Shown here piece after piece: positions 1 to 11,700 of a DNA stretch of 64,000 nt. Position 1 is the stretch's first letter; each line of letters starts with the position of its first letter. Below the pieces are notes generated by a model. That model was not told the origin of the DNA. It ran no database searches and worked only from the letters and a program-made list of their open reading frames with translations. Source of the DNA: Fulvia fulva (taxonomy: Eukaryota; Ascomycota; Dothideomycetes; Mycosphaerellales; Mycosphaerellaceae); contig NC_063012.1 in assembly GCF_020509005.1 (NCBI RefSeq), positions 3,100,001 through 3,164,000 on the forward strand, read 5' to 3'. A program made the position numbers and the translations under genes.

Positions 1-2154
1 ACCTTTCGAGGATGTGTGATGCGCCACTAGGTGATCCATGCTTGCATATAGGTGATGGAGCTGCTTGTTCTGTAGAGTATGTGTTGAGGTACTGGTGCCG
101 TCTTGTGCTAACTGCTGTGGAGGTGTTGCTCTGATTTGCTTACCATTGGTCTTCAGCTGACACTCATTGTACCTCTACGGTTCAGCGCGCTATCCAGCGT
201 GCGTCACAACAGATGGCTCCCGTCGCCCTGCGAGAGACGACTCAGATCCTTTGAAATTGTAGCCTTGTTGGGCAACGATGGCGTGGAAGGCGGTCCATGG
301 AAAGCATCGTTGAGCTTCACCTGAACGAAGTCGGCCTCGCGACTCGCGTTTCTTTAGGGGTGTAGTCTGTAGGTCGGACCTAGAAATTTTGACTTGTCGA
401 TGGATTACAAAAGGTGAATTCGGAGCTGCACGTACATGTATTTGCTGTACGAATCGTTCGATGACGAAATCCGCGCTGCAATAGGAATGTGTGTAGTTGT
501 TCCTACCTCATCGCGGGGTCGCTACTCACCAAGTTCCAGTGGATCATGTCGGCATCTCGCCATGTCGGCACATCTTCAGCGAGCTGCAACCTCTGAGACA
601 TGCATGTAGGACCGGATTGTTGATTAGTGAGCGCCGGTCGTCTTGTATAGCACGCTGCGATGAACTGAGGCTGACCGCCGAACCCACGGCTTTCTTTCCT
701 TTCACCTCGATTAGGACTTCGACACGATTGTCCTGTGTAGTTGATCGAGTCGTGGCATGCGCATGGTCTCGGAAAGTCCGACAGTCGAGACCGGCTTCAT
801 AGCCGTGCGCGACCAAGGCTTCCAGTGCTCGCAGCAATCGCCCAGCTGTGTTATTGACACTGGAGGCGTTGATGAGGAGCAGTCGAAGGCCAAGACGTGC
901 GATGCCACGCAACGCAAGTGGAACGCGTTCAGGAGTTCTGAAGCGTTGAACTTGAACTCTATTCGGGGACTGGTTAGGACGTGACATTGTGAGCAGCCGG
1001 TCTCGTCTCGTGACTAAGTCGTAGATGTGGAAGAGACTGATAATAAGAGCGTCCGTCTACATGTACCATGACCTGCTGTCGGCCGAGTCTTGGTCCCTCG
1101 TTCATCGTCACTACTCTGCCCAGGTGGCAGCGACGAGCATGTGGCCACTGCGACTTCGTGAAGACAAACTCATGACATAGCATGCCATTCTTAGTATTGA
1201 GTATGTACCACGAGTGGGTGACGTCCAAAGACGATGTTCCATCGCGATTTCGGACAAGGATAAGATAGGCTCGTGGCTGAGCAGGGGGAACGCCAAGCAG
1301 CGCTTCCAAGCACGTTTCTCGGCTGGAGCGTTGCCGAGTTCTCTAACCTGACCTCGCTCAATGCAGTGATCTGCCAGCAACACGATGAACTTGAGATCAC
1401 ATCTCGTATCTCCTTCAGCGATGGCCAAGCAGTCCCACAGGCCAAGTGACTGGTCACTTGCGCTACAGCGCCTGTGTTTGGTGCAAGTCCCGAGAGGTGT
1501 GCAGTTTCATTCGTGGGCGCATCGTGCTTGAGGTCTGTCTCACCAGCGATTTCACATTCATGAGGTGGCGGCGGTTGACGGTCCACGATACCGACTCTAC
1601 GCGTGATGACAGTGCATCCGAGACGGCAGTCACAAGCAGTCCGACCGACCACCAACCTCGACGGTGCGTGCGGTGCCGCTTCCGGTTGCATTCCACACGT
1701 TTGCTGGCCCGCGCGGCCCTATGAACACGAGCTTGCAAAGCTGAGCCGATTGACGAAGGCGAATCAACGGCGCAGGGACTGTTCCTGAGTGTCATGTCGC
1801 ATAGGACGCAAACAAGCATTAGCTAGGACTGGCCGCTAGCAGTACTCTGTTCGTACCTGCACACCTTTGCTACCAGCCTTAGACTGCGCACGATCGTGAG
1901 CTGTGGAGGTTGCTTGAGTACAAAAAGAACGCGCAAGCCGCACGGTATACATCTCCATCTTGTGACGCGGACTCCCCATTTCTTTCATCGAGCAACGATT
2001 GCTTTCACGCACGGGCTTCCATTCGCTTTGACTGCACTCCACCAGCACTGACCTTCAAAGCTCTTCAGCTCTTGCCAACTTCGAACAACCACCTCGCTTT
2101 CAGCTCTTACCACGACACTCGGAAACTCAAGAGACTACAGCACCACACATCACT
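1..2154. other. No supported gene (left flank)
   Basis: I see no convincing gene in this stretch. Open frames of 60-166 codons occur on both strands but overlap each other, lack domains I recognise and do not join across plausible introns. Base composition is normal with CA and TG present, so it is not RIP-mutated transposon DNA. It holds two copies of the palindrome TACATGTA, at 433-440 and 1058-1065. The last few hundred bases are the presumed promoter and 5' leader of the cell-wall transglycosylase gene that starts at 2155. Confidence 0.5.
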
Positions 2155-3783
2155 ATGCGTTTCGCACAAACAAGCATCGCAGCGGTCCTTGCGGCTTCCC
2201 TGCCTTTCATTGCTTGCCAGACCTTCACCGTACGTAAGCTGAAGGGTGCTATGCACCATCGCATGTCTCAAACATCTGCTGACCGTGCACTTTTGCACTT
2301 AGGACTGTGACCCAACCAAGAAGACCTGTCCGGCCGACACGGGATTGTCCACCTCTACGTACAGCGCCGACTTCACCCAAGGCGCTAGCGCGAACGCATC
2401 GTTTAGCGCAGCCGCATACACCACTATTGATTATGGCACTGACGGCGCGGTTTTTACCATTGAGAAGAGTGGACAGGCCCCAACCATGGCCACCAACTTC
2501 TATATCTTCTTCGGACGCGTCGATGTGGTGATGAAGGCGGCATCAGGCACGGGAATCGTCTCTAGGTGAGTACGCACAGGTGGCAGGCATCTCATCTCTA
2601 AGCCGTATCCGCGCTTCACTTCATGCACAGTATTGGCTGCTGGGATAATTTCACTGCACATCCGAGTTTGGCTGACACACTTCTGTTCGGCAGCATTGTC
2701 TTAGAGTCCGATGATCTCGACGAGATCGACTGGGAATTCATCGGTGGAAGCAACAACCAGGTGCAGTCGAACTTCTACGGGAAGGGCAACACTACCAACT
2801 ACAACCGTGTGCAGGTAAGTACTGAAGGGTAGACGGCCTCATTGTCTCAGACATACCTGGCACCTTCCGCTAAGACATTACCACGTGGTTCTGGAGCATA
2901 GCTAACACCCTGCTGTTTAACAGTATCACGATGTTGCTGATACCCAAGGAACCTGGCACACATATTCTATCGATTGGACCAAGGAGCGTATCAACTACAT
3001 CATCGACGGCACCACTGTCCGAACGCTGGAGTACAGCTCAGCCTTAGCCATTAACGGCCAGAACTTTCCGCAGACCCCAATGCAACTCAAGCTTGGCAAC
3101 TGGGCTGGTGGTGCCAGTAAAGATGAGGGTACAGTTGAGTGGGCCGGTGGAAAGACCGATTTCAACCAGGGTCCCTTCAACATGAGTAAGTCCGAAGGGC
3201 AGAAGGCATCACCTGTCTGGAACATGCGCGCGGCATCCCCAGCTCAGTAGCGGTTGCTGAGACATCGCCACGTGGTATTCGAGCATGGCTGACACCCTTC
3301 TGTTTAGATGTCAAGTCTGTGAAGATCACCAACAACAACCCAGCATGCCAATACGAGTACGGCGACATGACCGGCTCCTATGAGAGCATCAAGCTCATCT
3401 CGAGCGGCGACTCGTGCAGTGCCGAGAGTCCGTCGAGCTCTGCCCCATCTGGCTCTGCATCTGCATCTGCGTCGGCTACTATTGCGCCAACTAGCAGCCT
3501 TGTCGTCGAGCCGATCTCGAACACTAAAGTCGTAGCCAGCACTACCATTACTGGTTCCGCGTACTCGACCAACACCGCTTCGATCTCTGCTGTCAATGCT
3601 GGTACGACTGAAGCCGCCGCTGCAACGACTGGCGTTGCGAGTCAGCCAACTGCCGGAGTTAATGGCTCAATCAGTTCCGGCTCGCTCTCCGCCTCTGCTG
3701 CTTACGAAGGTGCTGGAGTCGCTCAGTATGCCATGAGCTGGACTGCCATACTCAGCTTGGTGCCTGCTGTCTTGCTGTTCTAG
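2155..3783 (+). CDS. GPI-anchored Crh-type cell-wall transglycosylase (GH16)
   Basis: Exons 2155-2229, 2303-2565, 2694-2814, 2924-3185 and 3308-3783 give 398 residues. Residues 1-20 form a signal peptide; a GH16 domain follows with the catalytic motif DEIDWE (Glu123, Asp125, Glu127). The C-terminal third is rich in Ser, Thr and Ala and ends in a hydrophobic GPI-attachment tail. Crh/Utr2 enzymes move chitin chains onto beta-glucans in the wall, so an extracellular wall-bound role is expected. An N-terminal Cys-rich segment (DCDPTKKTCP) matches the family. The start is the first ATG before the signal peptide. Introns 3 and 4 resemble each other along their whole length and also match introns of the MFS gene near 62 kb; introns 1 and 2 look like decayed relatives. 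The family call is firm; which paralogue (CRH1, CRH2 or UTR2) is open. Confidence 0.93.
2815..2923 (+). repeat. Introner-like intron (Crh gene intron 3)
   Basis: This 109-nt GT-AG intron shares its start (gtaagt, then gaaggg, aga, ggc, tca, tgtct in order) and its end (GACATTACCACGTGGT, then GGAGCAT, GCTAACACCCT, CTGTTTA) with intron 4 of the same gene. It also matches intron 7 of the MFS gene, which has the same length. Similarity throughout unrelated introns is what marks introner-like elements. Confidence 0.8.
3186..3307 (+). repeat. Introner-like intron (Crh gene intron 4)
   Basis: This 122-nt intron shares an exact 19-nt core, gcggcatccccagctcagt, with intron 7 of the MFS gene at 61720-61828. 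That core is followed in both by gttgctgagacat and then GCCAC, GAGCATGGCT and ACACC near the branch site. A CTCAG/CTGAG inverted repeat lies in the core and could pair in RNA. Confidence 0.85.
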
Positions 3784-4231
3784 AAGCGCGATCGAGATTT
3801 GAGTCTGGACGACCCCATGGTTGTTTGTGGCGATCCTTTCAGTGGCAGTGGCATGGAAAGGGGAGGGGCGTAATAGTTGTCACTTGGGACTGCATTGCGG
3901 CGGTGTAGATGAGAATATCGACAGTCGCTCTTGGTTATGAGAGCCGGATACCCAGATGTTTTTCAGCGGCATGAATTGGTCATTGCTCTTGGACCTCTTA
4001 ATTAGACGATAGTTCCACAGCACCCTCGATGAAATTAATGAACAGTCACTTCACTTCAGTTGTTGTGCATGGCATCCTGCTCATCCACTTTCGTGTCTTC
4101 TTCAGCGCATCATTCCAATTGCCGACCAAATGCCGACTCGGCCTGTGCTGTACCGAAAGCTCTCCCTCGGGCTTGAAGAAGAGAGCTTCCTCCTCTGACG
4201 CTGTTTCGCGAGTAGCAACACTCGTTCGTGA
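3784..4231. other. Intergenic region, Crh gene to conserved protein
   Basis: This 448-bp stretch holds the 3' UTR of the transglycosylase gene and the promoter of the next gene, both on the plus strand. I see no further gene. Confidence 0.6.
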
Positions 4232-5015
4232 ATGCCTGAGCCTCTCATCGCTAGCATTGGCGCGATGGGTATTCTCAAAAAGGCATTCGCCGTGACTGGT
4301 TGGTCAGCCTTTGGCGCGACTACGGGATACTATCTCTGGACGAGGAAGAACAGGATCGTTGACGTCCCGCCCTCGGACTACCTGTTCAACCACACATTGT
4401 ATGCCAGATACAACCCAAACAAGGCGCCAGTGACACAAGATCTGTGCTTGAGAAAGGTCCCGCTCAGTAAGATACGGCCTGAGCTGTTGGAGAAGGAAGG
4501 GAAGCTGGTAGAGGCATTCTGTGCTGGCATATGGGGAGGTCCAGGTGGGTGCGCGATGTGCAAGTGAGTAGGTCCGGCTACTGACTTCCGTTGGTGTAGG
4601 ATTCGCCTATCAACGCTCGTACCTCGAGAAGAAATATCGCAACGACCCCGAGACTTCCTCGCACCTGTGGGACACCAAAGACTTGAAAAACAACACATAC
4701 GAGGTCGGCACAAAGATCACAGATCACTTCGAGGTGGTCTCTAAGACAGCGGACTCTATCATCGTACGATGTGGCGACTCACCTCGAAGGCAAGGTGTAA
4801 GAGATAGCGATGGCCTGTTTGAGATGCTGGTAGACGTGAATGAGGACGAGGGTGTGGCAGAATTTGGTCTGAAGAGCATATTCTACAAGGGAACTGGAGA
4901 AGCAGCCAAACCAGGAGAGGAACCGAAGGGTCCTATGCCACCACATATCCAGTGGCTGCACAAGCAGTATGATAAGATCTGGATGGAGACTGCGCTGAGC
5001 AATGTGACTCGGTAG
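4232..5015 (+). CDS. Conserved fungal protein with N-terminal membrane segment
   Basis: Exons 4232-4544 and 4600-5015 give 242 residues. The 55-nt intron (gtgggt to tgtag, branch ctgac) joins the sequence smoothly as IWGGPG-FAYQRSYLEKKYR; reading past the donor would end early at CAMCK. A second in-frame ATG at 4265 would give 231 residues. Residues 12-35 (GILKKAFAVTGWSAFGATT and on) form one hydrophobic segment followed by basic residues, like a mitochondrial or ER membrane anchor. The rest is soluble and mixed in charge. I recognise the general look of a conserved ascomycete protein but cannot name a family or function. Confidence 0.75.
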
Positions 5016-5068
5016 TGGATGTGCATTATCTACAGGAATGTGTACAAGCGCCTCCGACAATTGTCGAC

Positions 5069-5825
5069 TCAGTCCAGAAGTCTGGCGTCGTTGTCATACT
5101 GGAAGCCCACCTCTTCCTGTAACGAGGACGTGTTTTCGGTTCTCCGCAAGACCTCGCTCGCCGCCTCGCGAACCTTCAACTTCATAGCATCTGAGATGCG
5201 GTTCCAGATGGCTTCGACTGATTCTGTGATGCTGGCGTCGGTTGAGGTGGTGTTCGCGGCAGTGTGTGATCGTGCTATCTCGGCGGTAGGAATTTGGAGC
5301 TGACTCTTCGCGTTGGTGACTGCATCCCAGTCCGTGATGATTATCGGAAGGCTAACGAAGTCGTGTGGTAGGGATGCCATCCTCGAAGCTACTTTTGGCG
5401 GATCTTCTGCGGGCTGATATGCATGATGCCACGTAAGATTATTAGGCGTTTGGTAGTAGACATTCTGCGCTGCTGTTTCCGGCGACAGGGCGAGACTCGA
5501 CTGTCAATGCCTTTAAGATCCGACAAAGACAGCTCGAAGCTCTCGCGTCTGGCCTCACTAACACTCGCCTTTGTCTTGCCGAGCCAAGCTACAGCGCTGG
5601 GTCCCTTTCGTCGGAGCCTTTGCCAACGATAGCAAATGGGCGGGGACGAGGACATACTCTAGAAGAAATCGGCACGGTCTTCCTGTACCTTACTCGAGCA
5701 TGCCGCATCGGCTCCTGATATAATGTCCTAGCCTCGTTCTTAGCTTCCGGAAGGATTGCGACATTGCGGAGCATGCTAATCTCGGTGTGGGCACCGGCGA
5801 ATGCGATATACTTAGCAGTGGCACC
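5069..5825 (-). pseudogene. Truncated gene remnant at the island edge
   Basis: Protein-like reading is clear on the minus strand in three blocks: 5825-5700 (KYIAFAGAHTEISMLRNVAI and on), about 5655-5500 (AWLGKTKASVSEARRESF) and 5495-5069 (ETAAQNVYYQTPNNLTWHHA, then MASLPHDFVSLPIIITDWD to a stop). The first two can be joined only by a 35-nt gap, very short for an intron. The last two are offset by a frameshift or a poor intron ending in attgacag. Upstream, the frame meets a TAA at about 5830, where transposon sequence begins. I infer a gene that lost its 5' end to the island and then decayed, but a badly modelled living gene is possible. I do not recognise the family. Confidence 0.5.
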
Positions 5826-5832
5826 TACCTCT

Positions 5833-5913
5833 TAGAATGAAGCCTAAATAAGGTGTAGTTACTGTCGTTCTTACTGCTAGAAATGAAGCCTAAATAAGGT
5901 GTTGTTACTACTA
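5833..5913. repeat. Tandem repeat at left edge of transposon island
   Basis: Two near-identical units, starting at about 5833 and 5878, share AATGAAGCCTAAATAAGGTG followed by GTTACT. They mark the switch from normal DNA to RIP-mutated DNA. Their origin is unclear; they may be the end of an unrecognised element. Confidence 0.7.
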
Positions 5914-6193
5914 TATAGCTATTTACTTATCTAATATCTCTCTTAATCTACTACTTAGTATTCCTATTCTTACTATTACTAACCTTCTAAATACGGCTAC
6001 TATCTTATTATCTATTCTTCGAGGTATTAATATTAGAGCCTACCGTCGTTACGAAGGTATACTATCGCTACTACTACTTATATTATTAGGTCTCTTTTGG
6101 ATAGCTAGTATTAACGACGGCTCTATTACTAGCGTACTAGTAACGACTAGTAAAGATAATATTACTACTTCCGGTAAGGAAGAGCTTACTTCT
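5914..6193. mobile_element. RIP-mutated repeat DNA, unidentified
   Basis: The sequence is dominated by TA, CTA and TAG with almost no CA or TG while CG is kept, the mark of saturated CpA-type RIP. No element could be named. Confidence 0.6.
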
Positions 6194-6378
6194 TATTACG
6201 GGTAGCCCGCGACCCCTTACTATAGCTACGTCGGCCCGGGTGAACCGTAGACCTTCCGTATCGAGTTAGCGCGGCTTAGCTTTACTTTATAACTTCGCCG
6301 CGCCTCGCGCTCCTCTTTCGTAGCTTCGTAGAACAATAACTCTCTTATTCGGATCCTACGGTACGCGCGCCCTTATAA
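6194..6378 (+). repeat. 5' LTR of gypsy element A
   Basis: This 185-bp repeat begins TATTACGGGTAGCCCG (probably TGTTACGGG before RIP) and ends GCGCGCCCTTATAA. It matches 28766-28950 at the same length and the interrupted copy at 16112-16819. Near-identical direct repeats bounding retroelement coding DNA identify it as an LTR. Confidence 0.88.
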
Positions 6379-8739
6379 TTTATTCTACTACCCTACCTAG
6401 ATCGCGGATCTAGGTAAGGGACGCGTAATAATAGAAATAGACAGAACTATAGAACTCGAAGAACGCGTAGAGTTATATTAGAATATAGAACATAGTAAGG
6501 CGTATAGCGCGTAAATACCTAGAGAACGTAACGCGGCGACATTATTAGTAGGTAGTCGCGCGCTCGTAGACAGTTAGGAAATAGGTATCGTTACGCCTCC
6601 CCCGAACCTAGACAATATAACTTTATAGACAAACGGCGGTATACTACCGCTACTAAAGCCTAAGAGTAAAGGTAAGTAGCGTATATCTCTTTTCCCCGAC
6701 CTCTCCTCTTTTCCTTAGAGTTAGATATAGGACGATAACCGGCGGGTTATAGTAGACACTAGTGTCGCGCTATAATAGGAAATTGATAAAGCTTACTAGA
6801 AAGCCTTCGAGCGAGAAGAAGGTAGTAAGATTGACTTTATAGAACTATTCGAATTTAAGCTCGAAGAGAACCTAGGCGGCGACCTAGACGAGGTGTACCT
6901 ATTACTCGACGAGGTAGAGTATATTCTCGTATCCGAATACTAAAGTATTATACTAGACAAACTTACGACCCTCGTATCCTAGTACCCGAAGACTACCTAC
7001 GACTTCGTACTATAGGTAGTAAACATAGCGATTACTAAAGGTAGACAACTCGATATAATAGAGCGAGCTAATAACCTCTAGAACACCTAGTATACTACGC
7101 TATATACCGAGTATAACCGGACCTATAAGATACTACGAAGCGAGGAGGCTATAATATAGAAGATGGCCGTAGACCTAAAGAGTAAGAAGGATTATAACCT
7201 AGCAAAGTTATAAGAGGCAGAGAAGAAGTATAGGGAGACTAATAACCTATATAAGCAATTTAGCGAGATTTACGAAAAGGAGAAGAAGAAGGTATAGGAT
7301 GCCGAAGCTAAGAACTAGGCTCTATAGAAGGAGGTTAACGATCTAAAGACTCGACTCTAAGCTACTAAAGACACTATATAGAATAGAGGTAGGGGTCGCT
7401 CTAGTCGCCGACCCTCCTACTTACCTCCGCGCGAGACTTTACTCGAGTAGCTAATACGTAAGTATCGTAGAGCTACTAGTAGAGGCGGCGGCGGCGGAGG
7501 TAGTAGTAACGATAATAATGACGGTAATAGTAATAACGACCGAGGACGTAATAGAAACCGTCTACGACCTAATAATAATAACGGTCGCGACTCTCGAGCG
7601 CGTAATACCCGTATATAGACTCTCCTAACCGAACTTTTAGAACGCCTATTTACTATTAACCGTACTCTAATACGCGGTATCGAGGTTAGTAAGGGCGTAC
7701 CTAATCCGAAGTACTTTAAGAACGATAACGACCCTAACTTCAATAGTTAGTATAGTAGCGTACTTCTTAAGCTAACTATAACTACTTTCCGCTCTAAGGT
7801 AGACGGCCTACGTTTTATATATAGATAGACATAGAGTAACCCTTAGAGAAGTATTAAGCCGAGGATTCCCGTGCCTAGAAAATAATTATTTAACGAGTTT
7901 AAGACTAGTAAAGAACTACTAGATTAGATAACGCGCTAGTACGGCACCCGTAACGAAGGAACTAAGGCTATAGTTAACATTACTACCTATAAGTAGGAGT
8001 AGAGCGAGACCTTTATTACCTTCTACGCTCACTACTCGAAGCTACGTACTTAGATAGAGTAGACCGACGAGACTAAGCTAATGCTATTTCGTAACCGCCG
8101 AAACCGTAAGTACTTTATTAAGACTTTCGGCGACAGGGAAGTAGATAGACGCTTATACGATATATAGAATATTATTAAGGAATATACGGTATTAGATAAG
8201 AGCTTCTACGAGACCGACCGACTATATCTATAGAAGGCGCGCCTACGTAGTAACCCTAATTCGAACAATAACGGCGTATAGGGCGGTAGTAATACCGTAG
8301 GCGCCGTAGCTACTAGTACGACCGCTATAATCGTCTAGCGACTACTATAATACGTAGGTACGAAGAAGAAGGAGGACCTACCGGTTGACTTATAGAACCT
8401 ACCTTTATTAAACCGTAAGTAGCGTAAGGACCTTAAGAAGTAGGGTAAATACTACCGCTACCGTATAGGCTCGTACGTATTAACGAACCCCGAATGCCTA
8501 ATATATAGTTACGACGGCGACTACCGCCCTCTACGTCTACGAAATAACGCGAACGCTAACCCGAACCTTAGCTCCCTTACTACCGACCTATAGTAATAGG
8601 GAAATAGTACGACCGCTACCTAAGCGTAGTAGATAGCGGTTAGTAACCGAACTTTCTAAGACAGAAAGAGTATAAGATTAAGAGATATAGAATATAAGAG
8701 ACGGACTATAGTAAGGAGCTCAAGATATCGGCATATATA
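6379..8739 (+). mobile_element. Gypsy element A, leader and gag region (RIP-inactivated)
   Basis: This internal part is collinear with 16820-19150 of gypsy element B. It contains charged, coiled-coil-like coding remnants (for example around 7140-7350) consistent with gag, but is full of TAA and TAG stops. CA and TG are nearly absent. It continues at 13684 after the inserted LINE. No intact reading frame remains. Confidence 0.75.
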
Positions 8740-11700
8740 GATAGATAGATAGATTATTCATTCGCCTGTTTTAGTGCCCTATAGCCTATGTAGGTCTCTC
8801 GCTATTTAGGTCTATTTGTGTAGGTAGGAAACCCGATTAACGGATAAAAACCTCCTCGTCTTTGCCCTCCTCGTTCTTTCCTGTCTTGTCCTTTCGTTCT
8901 CCTTCCTTTAGGGTACGCTAGTGTCATAGTTGTTACCCTATAACTACCTTGCCCGTAACCCTAGTAATGTCCTCCTCTCGATTCCCTTTCTCCCTTCTAT
9001 TTCCCCGGCTCTTCTCTCTCTCTCCCTCCTCTCTATCCACCTTTCCGTTTCTACTACTAGGGAGAATTGCTCTAGGTAGTCCTCGTTAAGGATCTATCTT
9101 GTCACTCTCCTTATATCTTGTCTGTCCTAGATAATAGCCTAGTATTACCTATCTCTTGCCTTCGCCCTCTACTAGCTTCTCCCTTTTACCTACTTAGTAC
9201 AGTTCAGCACTATGTACTCCGGGTTTTAGGATAGGTAGCTATAGGGGCAACATTTAGAATCGTATCCTAGGACTCTTCTTTAGTACAAGTATGCTCTTAG
9301 CCTAATGTGCTCAGAGCGAATCTGGATAGCTATGCTTGCTTCCGCCCTCTTTAGGTCTTTGTAGATAAGGTAGTTATACCTCCCGAAGGTCCTAGCCGCT
9401 AGTAGGGCTCCTAGCCTCACCGGTTTTTGGTTCTAACGCGTTTCCTATAGGTGACCTACGATCCTTTCTGCTTGGCTTTGCTTCTTTTTCCCTTTGTCCC
9501 CTATGTTAGCTTGCTCCCTTAGAGCTTCTCTCTGTTCAAGGGCTGCTAGGATTTCCTATAATGTTTTTAGGTCTGCTTCCTTCTATAGGATTATGTGTGG
9601 CCGGTTAGGTCTTCTCCTCCTCTCCTACTAGGTTCTTATCCTTTAAGTAGCTACTTAGATAGTTCCCTAGGCTAGGTATACTAATATCTTCTCTACGTAT
9701 TGACACCTCATGCCCTAGAGGTACTCCCTAATAGGGGCTATACCTGATTCCATTTCTATTGTCCTATAAGGGGTTGACTCGTATGCCCCTAGTACTCTCT
9801 TTAGGTAGGCTACCTACGCTCTATTAAGGGGGTCCTCAATTCTCTTCGGGATATGTTTTTCCGCTGCCCAAATTGCTGCTCTATATAGCATTACGGGCTT
9901 AACAATAGCCTTATATATAGTCTAGGCCTTTGTGAAGGTCGCCCCCTAGGTTGACGTAGTAAGTCTCTCGATTAATTGTCTATTAGTGTCCGCTCTCGCT
10001 TACGCCTTCTTTACTTGTAGTCCCTAGCTAAGTTTCGGGTCTAGCTATATCCTAAGGACTCTAAGTTCCCTTATAGGATGGGTCTCGAACCCCTAGATTT
10101 TTACTAGTGCTACTAAGTTATGTTTTGTCTTTGCCTTACTAAAATAGATAAGTTAGTACTTGTCCGGTACGAATTTTGCCCTATACTCTCTTGCCTACTT
10201 TTCGTATTGTCTATGTCTCTCCTCTAGGAGTACGCAGTTTTCCTCTATAGACCCCGACTACGCTAGGATATTTGTGTTATCTACGAACCCCGATACTAAG
10301 GTGTTTACTGTTTCTAGGAGTAGGGTCAGGTCGGCTATAAAGAGGAGGAATAGAATTGGGGAGAGTGTAGAGCCCTATAGGATGCCCGTGTTCGTAATTA
10401 GGGTCTACGGGGCTTTAAAGGACCCTAGGAGGATCTAGGTTGTTCTGTCCTTAAGGAATGACTATATAAAGTGTACTATCTAGGCTAGGATGCTTTTTAT
10501 TCTAAGGATATATAGGAGCCTTACGTAGGACACATTGTCGAAAGCCCCTGATATGTCTAGTAAAAGTAGTAAGGCTACCTTGTTGTTACTATAGTACTAG
10601 ATATGTCTGATTTGCTCTATGATCAGTTCGACTACTATAAGGGTAGATCTCTTTTATCTCCCCCCCATTTACGTTACCGGGAGGAGGTTGTGTTCTTCTA
10701 CTATTCCGGTAAGCCTTATAGCTACGACCTTCTCTAGGAGCTTCCCTAGTATGTTTAGTAACGTAATTGGTCTATATAACTTCAACTTGGTATAGTCTTC
10801 CTTTTAGGGTTTCCTTAGGACGTAAGTTAGTAATTGCCTAAAGGCCTTTAGGCAATACCCCTACTTTATACACTAGGTAAAGATTGGCGTAAGTACTAGA
10901 GTAATGAGGCTACTACTAGCTTTTAGGTAACAGTTAGGGATCTTGTCTAGGCCTAGGGCTTTGTTGCCCTTCAGTTTCTTGATAATATTTCCGATCTCTA
11001 TAGTAGACACTTACTAGTTAGCCTCCCTTAGCGGAGGAATGTGTGTTCCTAGGATGTTGCTTAGGTCTGCCTCTACCTAAGTCCCGAAGAAGTAGTCTAC
11101 GAATGCTTTCGCTTTCCCTATCGGAGTGGTTTGCGTTTCCCCGTCTTAGTCCTATATTAAGGGAAACTAGGGCGGGGAGTTTCGTTCCTCGTCTAGTTTC
11201 CTAGCCTATTCTACTAGTCTCTAGATTTGTTCCGGGTGTTCTGTGATCATCCCTATAGTTGACCTCTACTCCTACGTCTTATCTCTTCTAATCTGCGCCT
11301 TCTTTGCTTTATACGCGTTGTTATAGGCTTCCTAGTTTACTTAGGTACGTCGTTACTCCTATCTCCTTCTTACTCTCCTTACCTCCTTGACTTTGGCTAT
11401 ATACTCTAGTGTCTAGTATAGCTTCTAGTATAGCGACTATATCTTCTTAGGTATATAGGCCTAGGCTGCCCTTTGTATAGCTTCTATTAGCTACTCTACT
11501 GCTTAGTTAATCCCCTCCGTTATATATATATTGTTAATGTTTACCTATTCTAGTTCGCCTTCTAGCCGCTACTATACTAGTGTCTACTCGGCCTGCTTCT
11601 AGTAGAGCCTCCTCTCAGGTTCCCTCTCCTCCTTAACTATAAGTTAGATGTCGGTTTGGATTGGATAGTAGTCTAATAAGGACTCTAGTTAGTCATTGAC

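Noticed and set aside
7417..7743. A 108-codon minus-strand frame in gypsy A.
   Set aside because: It is a low-complexity shadow of the RIP-mutated gag region rich in Arg, Leu and Pro.
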